Assembly: GCA_039028695.1 (NCBI GenBank)
Contig: JBCCHN010000164.1
Location: 1 to 10,857 of the forward strand
Reading direction: 5' to 3'
Length of the DNA: 10,857 nucleotides
Source: JANQKX01 sp039028695
GTDB taxonomy: Bacteria > Pseudomonadota > Alphaproteobacteria > Kiloniellales > Kiloniellaceae
Shown in pieces: positions 5,870 to 10,857 of this stretch (position 1 is its first letter; the number at the start of each line of letters is the position of its first letter). Made by a program: the position numbers and the translations under genes. The notes beneath the pieces are model-generated. The model did not search any database. It saw only the letters and a program-made list of their open reading frames with translations, and was not told where the DNA came from.

Positions 5870-6460
5870 CTACGAACCCTCAAGCGGTTCGGCGAGCAAG
5901 TCGCGGATGAAGCCCGTCGCCCAATTGGGGTCGAAGCTGCCGAGTTTTTGAAAACGGATGCGACCGGCCTTGTCGATAATGGCCATTTCCGGGGTGCCCC
6001 GCGTGTCAAAGAGAAGCATGCTATCGGGCAGGCGATTGCCGGGGCTCAAATTGTCCACCGCGACGGGATGGCGCATGTCCTTTTCTTTGACATAGTCCTT
6101 GAGGCGCTCAGGGGTTTGATAATCGTGACCTTCGAAAACCGTATGGATGGAGATGAGGGTGAGCTGCCCGCTGGCAATCTCTTGAGCAAAAACCTTCTCC
6201 CATTCGCCCATCAAGGGGATGGAAAAACGGTTACAGCCGGGGCACCAGAGCTGGAAGAAGTCGATCACTACGACCTGTCCCTTGAGCTCGGCCAAGCTCG
6301 ATTCCGGCCCGCGGATCCATTCCGAGACCACCCACTCGGGCGCCGGCGCGGCCTCTGCCGCCGTGAAGGGCCCGCGCTGATAACGCGCATCGGCCCAACC
6401 GGCTGAAAAGGACAAGACCAAGAGCCCCACTGCCATAAAGGCTGTCGTAATCGCCCGCAT
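5870..6460 (-). CDS. TlpA-like thioredoxin-fold protein, exported
   Basis: A 196-residue protein with an N-terminal signal sequence or anchor (MRAITTAFMAVGLLVLSFSAGWA, likely cleavage after residue 23) followed by an AhpC/TSA/TlpA-type thioredoxin domain. The domain has the strand QVVVIDFFQLWC, the redox pair Cys73-Pro-Gly-Cys76, and the cis-proline segment GTPEMAIIDKAGRI (Thr156-Pro157). This supports a periplasmic thiol-disulfide oxidoreductase role, typically a reductant in cytochrome c maturation or other extracytoplasmic disulfide reduction; the partner is unknown because no such gene is next to it. The ATG at 6458-6460 is chosen because AGGAGGGG lies 4 bases upstream; a longer frame to 6532 has no such site. 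The segment between the two motifs carries the usual TlpA insertion (HTVFEGHDYQTPERLKDYV). Confidence 0.88.
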   Translation of the reverse strand: MRAITTAFMAVGLLVLSFSAGWADARYQRGPFTAAEAAPAPEWVVSEWIRGPESSLAELKGQVVVIDFFQLWCPGCNRFSIPLMGEWEKVFAQEIASGQLTLISIHTVFEGHDYQTPERLKDYVKEKDMRHPVAVDNLSPGNRLPDSMLLFDTRGTPEMAIIDKAGRIRFQKLGSFDPNWATGFIRDLLAEPLEGS

Positions 6461-6794
6461 TAACCCCTCCTGCAAACGCTGCCGTATCCTGAAAGCTCGA
6501 ACACAAGCTTGCCAGTTCCCCGGTCCCGGCACGATTCACGTTGCTGTGAGACGCCTTACGGGAACCGCGGATCGACGCTTTCAACCCCAATGGCACCCGG
6601 GTTTTCTCGCGGCCAAGCCCTGTCCTTTGCTGGACGTGACGGAAAGCCATGAGGCAGATAGAGTGAGCTCTATCGACTCTTAAGAGGAGGTCGACGGCAA
6701 ACCTCGAACGACGCGCTTACTGTGCAATATTCCCAAGGATGCGCCCCTGCCATAATCAGTCACTTTTTTCGTAAAACAGAAAGTCCCTTAGTCT
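6461..6794. other. Divergent intergenic region with inverted repeats
   Basis: A 334-base region between two divergent genes (TlpA-like leftward, YqaA-like rightward) with no credible ORF; the frame running through 6231-6650 is a shadow of the TlpA-like gene. It contains a perfect 7-base inverted repeat GATAGAG/CTCTATC with a 4-base loop (6657-6674), followed at once by the 10-base palindrome CTCTTAAGAG (6677-6686) and an AGGAGG with no start codon at the right distance. These may be operator-like sites. A CATAAT at 6751-6756 could serve as a -10 box for the rightward gene, but no good -35 accompanies it. Confidence 0.45.
6657..6674. repeat. 7-bp perfect inverted repeat
   Basis: GATAGAG and CTCTATC around TGAG; it sits in the divergent intergenic region about 120 bases before the yqaA-like start. 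It may be a regulator-binding dyad. No T-run follows on either strand, so it is not a terminator. Confidence 0.35.
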
Positions 6795-7232
6795 GTGATT
6801 TCGACCGGTTACGTCAGCCTCTTCGTAAGTGCCTTTCTGGCCGCGACCTTTTTTCCGGCATCCTCCGAGGTGGTTCTGGCCGGTCTTGCCGCCTCGGGTG
6901 AATTCAATCACGCGTGGCTTTTGATCGTGGCAAGCGCCGGCAATACACTGGGGTCGGTGGTGAACTGGCTCTTAGGGCGCTTTTGCCTGCGATGGCAGGA
7001 TCGATGCTGGTTCCCTGCAAAGCCGGAAACCTTGGAAAAGGCGAGCCTATGGTTTAACCGTTATGGCGTTTGGTCCCTCCTCCTCTCTTGGGTGCCGATC
7101 ATTGGTGACCCCATAACCTTGGTGGCGGGCATTCTAAAAGTCCGTTTCTGGACGTTCTTGGTTCTGGTCGCGATTGCAAAGACCATCCGCTATTTGGCGG
7201 TTTTGGGCATGATCGCTTGGACAACCGGCTAG
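6795..7232 (+). CDS. yqaA: YqaA family (DedA/SNARE-associated, VTT) inner-membrane protein
   Basis: A 145-residue protein that matches E. coli YqaA (about 142 residues) over its length. Shared features are ASSEVVLAGLAASGE (residues 22-36), the conserved GNTLGSVVNWLLGRF (49-63), WFNRYGVWSLLLSWVPIIGDPITLVAGIL (86-114), and the final helix with AKTIRYLAVLG. YqaA is a short member of the DedA/VTT membrane family, with re-entrant and transmembrane helices and a putative role in lipid or small-molecule transport across the inner membrane; its exact function is not established. The start is a GTG at 6795; the ribosome binding site is weak (AGAAAG about 9 bases upstream). The region between residues 63 and 85 is more basic and variable than the rest. 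The gene converges on the permease gene with 131 bases between. Confidence 0.9.
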   Translation: MISTGYVSLFVSAFLAATFFPASSEVVLAGLAASGEFNHAWLLIVASAGNTLGSVVNWLLGRFCLRWQDRCWFPAKPETLEKASLWFNRYGVWSLLLSWVPIIGDPITLVAGILKVRFWTFLVLVAIAKTIRYLAVLGMIAWTTG

Positions 7233-7298
7233 GGTTCCCCTCACGACATCTTTTGTCTGTGCGCCGCCGATATATTCACCTTTCCTAGGTTTTGTTCC

Positions 7299-7318
7299 AG
7301 CGGGACCTGCGCTTTTTA
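7299..7318 (+). terminator. Weak terminator-like element behind the YqaA-like gene
   Basis: AGCG (7299-7302) and CGCT (7310-7313) can pair, leaving a TTTTT run immediately after. A 4-base-pair stem is marginal for a Rho-independent terminator. It lies in the 131-base convergent gap where one is expected. Confidence 0.2.
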
Positions 7319-7363
7319 TTGCCGATAGCAGAACCATGGTAACGCGACTATTCTTGAAAACGC

Positions 7364-8959
7364 CTAAAATTTATTCATCATTAGTTTCTGAACATTTTCG
7401 CCGCTCATTCGGTAGCGCACGGCGATCCAAAGAACAAAAAGTGACAAGGCAACAATCAAGCCAATGTCTACCCCAGGCGGGAGCAGTGCCAAGCCACCGC
7501 CGTAGTTGCCTAAGTAGGAAATCGCAGCAATACCAATATAGTATGGCAGAATCCACGCTGATGCTCTCAAACATAACGGCGCATGATCTTTTTTCTTAGA
7601 AAGTCGCATTGCGCCCAAAAGTAAAAATCCGACAAGGCCAGCAAGTAGAATCTTTGAATTGGTGTCCCATCCCGTCCAGTAGACAATTAGACCGACAAAA
7701 ATAAACGCGACAGCACAAACAAACTTGAACGCAGGCAACCTGAAGGGTCTATCGACATCTGGAAGTTGGTAACGCATGACCATTAAGGATACCGGTCCCA
7801 TGGCGAAAGACATCACCGCTGCCGTACTAATCAAGCTTGCCATTTCATTCCAACCTGGCAAAGGAAGAAGCACCACCATCCCAATCACTGAGTTCAATAA
7901 AAGCGCTGGGGATGGAACTCGAAATCTGTTCAGTTTGGCGAAAACAGACGGGAACTGACCGTTTTTTGCCATGCCGTAATTGACCCGCGCCGTTGATCCC
8001 ACGAATGCCAGCCCACACCCGCCAGGTGAGATAATCGCATCGCTATAAAGTGCGATTGCGAGCCACTTTAGGCCCAAGATCGCGGCAAAGGCAGCAAATG
8101 GACCTCCAGGTGCGGTTTCGGTGATAGAGCTCCAGCCATTTGCAAGATGTTCAGCTGGGATGACTGCTATAAAGGCAACTTGCAAAAGAATGTACATCAC
8201 GCCACTAAAGATGACCGCCAGGACGATAGTGAGAGGAACGTTCACTTGTGGATTTTTAACTTCCCCGGCGAGATCCAGCACCATTCGAAAGCCCAGAAAA
8301 GAGAACATTATGCCACCGCTCGATACGGCACCTAACACACCCGCAGCACCGTAGGGCGCAAAACCGCCAAAGTCCGAGAAATTTTCTGATTTGAAGCCAA
8401 CGAAAATCAATACGACCGGCGCGATCAACGGGATCGCAAGTTTCCAAACTCCGATCCAAGTGCTCACATTCGTAAGCCATTTTACTCCGAGCATGTTGAT
8501 CGCTGTGAATAGCAGAAGGAGACTTGCGGCAATCACAAGGCCGGCTGGCGTCAATACGCGATCGCCGTCAGCGTTGGTGGTGAGCCAAGGTAAGTAATTT
8601 GAGGCGTAGTCCAACACGGCGATGACTTCAATGGGGCCTGTTGCCAAGTAAGCGATCCAAATCATCCAGCCAGCAAAGAACCCCCCAGTTGGTCCGATTG
8701 CAAAGTATGGCACCCTCGCCAAAGCACCTCCGACGGGCAGCATAGCGCCCAATTCGGCATAGACTAACGCTAGAACAAGGATCACAGCGCCGCCAATGAA
8801 CCATGATACTATTGCGGCCGGGCCTGCTATCTGTGCTGCATACATTGATGCAAACAACCATCCAGACCCGACAAAACCGCTTATTGCCGTGAATAACAGC
8901 CCTGTCAGACTGACTTGCCTACTTAGTGAGACAGCAATTTCGGTTTTGGGCTTGACCAC
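7364..8959 (-). CDS. APC-superfamily amino-acid permease, aspartate/proton symporter-like
   Basis: A 531-residue integral membrane protein with about 12-14 hydrophobic segments. The N-terminus carries the APC signature: LTGLLFTAISGFVGSGWLF with the substrate-backbone-binding GSGW (residues 31-34), then AGPAAIVSWFIGG and AELGAMLPVGG. The middle holds MFSFLGFRMVLDLAGEVKNPQVNVP (TM6/TM7 loop) and the acid/glycine-rich SDAIISPGGCGLAFVGSTARVNYGMAKNGQFP stretch. This pattern resembles the bacterial aspartate/glutamate-proton symporter group (YveA type), so import of an acidic or neutral amino acid is the best guess. I use the GTG at 8957-8959 (MVKPKTEI), because GGAGA lies about 7 bases upstream. 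The frame continues 29 codons to 9046, but that part is not permease-like. The gene is less GC-rich than its neighbours: 53% and 50% in two 60-base lines I counted (8041, 8221), against 60-62% in lines at 4801 and 10081, which suggests different origin. Confidence 0.88.
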   Translation of the reverse strand: MVKPKTEIAVSLSRQVSLTGLLFTAISGFVGSGWLFASMYAAQIAGPAAIVSWFIGGAVILVLALVYAELGAMLPVGGALARVPYFAIGPTGGFFAGWMIWIAYLATGPIEVIAVLDYASNYLPWLTTNADGDRVLTPAGLVIAASLLLLFTAINMLGVKWLTNVSTWIGVWKLAIPLIAPVVLIFVGFKSENFSDFGGFAPYGAAGVLGAVSSGGIMFSFLGFRMVLDLAGEVKNPQVNVPLTIVLAVIFSGVMYILLQVAFIAVIPAEHLANGWSSITETAPGGPFAAFAAILGLKWLAIALYSDAIISPGGCGLAFVGSTARVNYGMAKNGQFPSVFAKLNRFRVPSPALLLNSVIGMVVLLPLPGWNEMASLISTAAVMSFAMGPVSLMVMRYQLPDVDRPFRLPAFKFVCAVAFIFVGLIVYWTGWDTNSKILLAGLVGFLLLGAMRLSKKKDHAPLCLRASAWILPYYIGIAAISYLGNYGGGLALLPPGVDIGLIVALSLFVLWIAVRYRMSGENVQKLMMNKF

Positions 8960-9720
8960 ATTTGTTCTCCAGTCAATTGAACCATGAGCATTGCTGACTC
9001 TGTTAGAGCAAAAGGCTTTTCCCGACGCAAAGCGCATTCCTAGCATTTTTGGCAGTGCTGGTTACGTGTGGGTTATTCCAACTGATGAACCCCCTATCAA
9101 GCATGATCTTACCGTCGGCCACCGCACCTACCGTAGGGTGACCACAGTGTGGATAAGAGCAAACCCGCCCACACCACTTTGCGGTCTGGCGCTTTGTTTT
9201 TTTTGTTTGAATTCGTCTCAGTTAATTTTTTTTGGCATTGCTGGAGAAAATTCGTACGTCCCTATTCACGGGCGGCAATGCTAGCAATTCATCTCTTTCC
9301 GCCCAACCGACTCTTGTTTGACCGTTGCAACCGTCGTACCGCGGGGCCTGATGGCAGGCGGATCGGTGCTTGAGAAGATCCGGGACGCCCCTCCCATCGC
9401 CGGTCTGGAACGGGTGCAGGCAGAGCGGACTATCCGAGAAGTCGATGCTCTAGCGAACCAAAGGATGCTGTTGGGCAGGAAAGCGGATGATGATCGATAG
9501 CGGAGCAAGGTTGCTCGCTCAGCTCAGAAGGCTCGCCCTTCACTCTTCATAACCTGATGGGTGAGAATTTTCATTTAAACACGCTATCGACTCGCATTCA
9601 GGGGCTGGTTGGTTCATCAAGGTCGAAATCCTAAGCCGCACGCAGGTTGATGACCAACTCAAGGCCGGTCAGACTATAAAGATCGTCACCGAGTGGGTGC
9701 GAGAGCCGGAGCAGATTGCC
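8960..9720. other. Long spacer between the permease and methyltransferase-like genes
   Basis: About 760 bases without a convincing gene. 9171-9240 is AT-rich with two T-runs of eight. CCACAGTGTGG (9142-9152) is an 11-base palindrome. GAGCAA and TTGCTC flank GG (9503-9516) as another dyad. Inside, 9318-9500 is an open plus-strand frame of 60 codons with protein-like, GC-richer composition (a central piece reads AERTIREVDALANQ), and may be a gene remnant; I cannot assign it. The methyltransferase-like frame is also open without a start from 9565 to 9696. Other long frames here (for example 8991-9284) run through T-tracts and look non-coding. Confidence 0.5.
9503..9516. repeat. 14-base dyad GAGCAA-GG-TTGCTC
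   Basis: A 6-base perfect inverted repeat separated by two bases, about 200 bases upstream of the methyltransferase-like start. Compatible with an operator but too short to exclude chance. Confidence 0.25.
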
Positions 9721-10683
9721 ATGTCAGAATATCCGACAGCAGGCCAAAACGCCTTCGATTCAGCCGATTTTCAGGCCTTTGAGGCCGCCAGCAATGACAA
9801 GGCGCTCACGGCGGCGGTCCTGGGGCGGCTGCTGGAAGCTGTAATCGCAACCGGCTCGGTCCTTACCGGGAAGCAACCGCTGGATTTTTATGTGCCTGGC
9901 ATCGGCGATGGACTCCAGACCAGCGACTATGCGCGGCAGCTGCATGAGAGCACCAGCCGGCGCCTGCGGGTCTGGTCCGATGAGCCCTCCGCGCCCTTGG
10001 CCGGCCAGGCTCGAGCCCGCCTGGCGGCCCTTTGTTTTATCGATACCGTGGAGATTACGGTGGGTGATGCCTTTGCGCCAACGGCCTTTGCCGCCCCGCG
10101 GGTGGATTTGGCCGAGCTCTCCCACATGCTTTACTATGTGCCCGAAGCGGCCAAGATCTCCTCCTTGGTCGCCACCATCGCCCAGCGCTTGGCCCCCGAT
10201 GGCCTTGCGATTTTTATTCACGACACACCCGGCACCAACTTTACCGAGCTGCTGACCCGCTATAGTTCGCTTGTCCTGCCGGATCCGGTCACAGCTGTCG
10301 CCGAGGCCGGAGCGGCCCTCTCCCTGCCGCTCTATCGCCTGGACTTCACGCCGCGCGTGCGCTTCGAAGACCCGGGTGTGCTGGACGATTTGCGCTACCG
10401 GCGTCCGGAGACCGCGGCCTCAACTCGGACCGCTCAGGTGGTAGCCTGTCTTTGCCAGTGCAGTCTCGCAGAGCTGCGCCGCAAGGGCCTATTTGATCAG
10501 GCCCTGATGGATGTGCGCGACCGCCTGGACGACGACGGGCATTTGGCTATTCCCTCAACGATCCAGCTCATGCCGGCCCCAGAGCTGGCCGCCGATGCAC
10601 GAGCCCGCAGACCTTTGCAGGACGCGGTTGCCAAGACTGCCTCCCATGTCCCTAGACTCGAACAGCGCTTCGCCTCGCTCTAA
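9721..10683 (+). CDS. SAM-dependent methyltransferase-like protein, unassigned substrate
   Basis: A 320-residue protein with the outline of a class I SAM-dependent methyltransferase. A glycine-rich motif-I-like segment LDFYVPGIGDG (residues 54-64) is followed by a motif-II/III area VEITVGDAFAP (110-120), then DLAELSHMLYYVPEAAKISSL (129-149) and LAPDGLAIFIHD (157-168). The segment from SHMLYYV on recalls the small-molecule N-methyltransferase type exemplified by histamine N-methyltransferase, including a long C-terminal substrate domain. The acidic residue after motif I that binds the ribose is not obvious, so the SAM site may be divergent. I chose the ATG at 9721 because GGAG lies 9 bases upstream; an in-frame GTG at 9697 is the alternative. 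No biosynthetic neighbours help. It is transcribed toward a tRNA gene that faces it. The family call is from motif resemblance only. Confidence 0.55.
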   Translation: MSEYPTAGQNAFDSADFQAFEAASNDKALTAAVLGRLLEAVIATGSVLTGKQPLDFYVPGIGDGLQTSDYARQLHESTSRRLRVWSDEPSAPLAGQARARLAALCFIDTVEITVGDAFAPTAFAAPRVDLAELSHMLYYVPEAAKISSLVATIAQRLAPDGLAIFIHDTPGTNFTELLTRYSSLVLPDPVTAVAEAGAALSLPLYRLDFTPRVRFEDPGVLDDLRYRRPETAASTRTAQVVACLCQCSLAELRRKGLFDQALMDVRDRLDDDGHLAIPSTIQLMPAPELAADARARRPLQDAVAKTASHVPRLEQRFASL

Positions 10684-10754
10684 GCGGGTGGGGCGGGAAC
10701 TTCAGCTGTTCAACAAAAATTTACAAGGGGAGGGGTAGACGACAATTTTAGCCC

Positions 10755-10785
10755 CGAAGTCACTCCAACAGGCCAATTGTTGGTG
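10755..10785. repeat. Imperfect inverted repeat behind the methyltransferase-like gene
   Basis: GTCA, a CT bulge and CCAACA pair with TGTTGG followed by TGAC, around a 7-base loop; the core stem is at 10765-10783. No T-run follows on the plus strand, so it is not a classic terminator. It may be a 3' end structure of the plus-strand transcript. Confidence 0.35.
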
Positions 10786-10789
10786 ACCT

Positions 10790-10828
10790 GAAAAGAAAAG
10801 GGATTAGGTCTTTTCAACCTAACCCCTT
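10790..10828 (-). terminator. Rho-independent terminator of the tRNA transcript
   Basis: On the minus strand a 12-base stem (AAGGGGTTAGGT pairing with ACCTAATCCCTT, one mismatch; plus-strand arms 10798-10809 and 10817-10828) encloses a 7-base loop. It is followed by TTTTCTTTTC, a typical uridine-rich tail. It lies directly downstream of the tRNA 3' end, 8 bases beyond its CCA, and would end that transcript. On the plus strand no T-run follows, so it acts mainly in the minus direction. Confidence 0.75.
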
Positions 10829-10836
10829 GAAAAAAT

Positions 10837-10857
10837 TGGCTCCGCGGGCAGGACTCG
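10837..10857 (-). tRNA. 3' end of a tRNA, probably tRNA-Asn, cut by the window edge
   Basis: Read on the minus strand, the last 21 bases give the end of a T-loop (CGAGTC), the 3' side of the T-stem (CTGC), then CCGCGGA, discriminator G and encoded CCA. An acceptor arm of CCGCGGA would pair with a 5' end TCCGCGG, which, with the G discriminator, is the usual form of alphaproteobacterial tRNA-Asn. The anticodon lies outside the window, so the identity is an inference; that it is a tRNA end is quite secure. A terminator follows it at once. Confidence 0.75.

Noticed and set aside
5837..6406. 189-codon plus-strand frame across the TlpA-like gene
   Set aside because: Antisense shadow; the minus strand has CPGC, cis-proline, signal peptide and ribosome binding site.
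8991..9284. 97-codon plus-strand frame in the spacer beyond the permease
   Set aside because: Runs through long T-tracts, no ribosome binding site, no recognised homology, overlaps the upstream region of the permease.
1..10857. CRISPR array, insertion sequence or phage genes
   Set aside because: No regularly spaced repeats, transposase, integrase or structural phage proteins were found on either strand.

Overview
The window reads as chromosomal DNA of a high-GC proteobacterium, most likely an alphaproteobacterium of Rhodospirillales type. This is an inference from protein resemblance, the cobalt-type nitrile hydratase pair, and the 3' end of a tRNA at the right edge that looks like an alphaproteobacterial tRNA-Asn. 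No phage, transposase, integrase, rRNA or CRISPR array is visible. Most genes are ordinary housekeeping or accessory metabolism.

Left part (1-3170): the tail of a YqiA-like esterase runs convergently into, and overlaps, a DMT/EamA family exporter gene on the minus strand. From the same short intergenic region an operon departs rightward with the alpha and beta subunits of a cobalt-type nitrile hydratase (1259-2577; stop and start overlap by one base). It is followed, after its own gap, by a small secreted protein of unknown function. No nitrile hydratase activator (P14K type) or amidase is seen.

Middle part (3181-5454): a minus-strand group reads ybaN-like membrane protein, then a RidA/YjgF-like protein lacking the usual catalytic arginine, then a small SEC-C zinc-motif protein whose reading frame is broken by one extra base. 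Transcribed away from it on the plus strand is a TauD/TfdA-type 2-oxoglutarate dioxygenase carrying an apparent 31-codon in-frame insertion in the middle of its catalytic domain.

Right part (5455-10857): a gene-poor stretch with one possible 41-residue ORF, a secreted or membrane-anchored TlpA-like thioredoxin-fold protein (minus), a YqaA-type DedA-related membrane protein (plus), and a large APC-superfamily amino-acid permease (minus) resembling aspartate/proton symporters. The permease and the spacer beyond it are visibly less GC-rich than their neighbours. A 320-residue protein with a methyltransferase-like fold follows. At the very end is a partial tRNA (probably Asn, minus strand) with a good Rho-independent terminator.

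Nothing here forms a clearly novel multi-gene system. The points most worth checking are the insertion in the dioxygenase, the one-base frameshift in the SEC-C gene, the nitrile hydratase pair without its activator, the arginine-less RidA homologue, and the low-GC permease segment.
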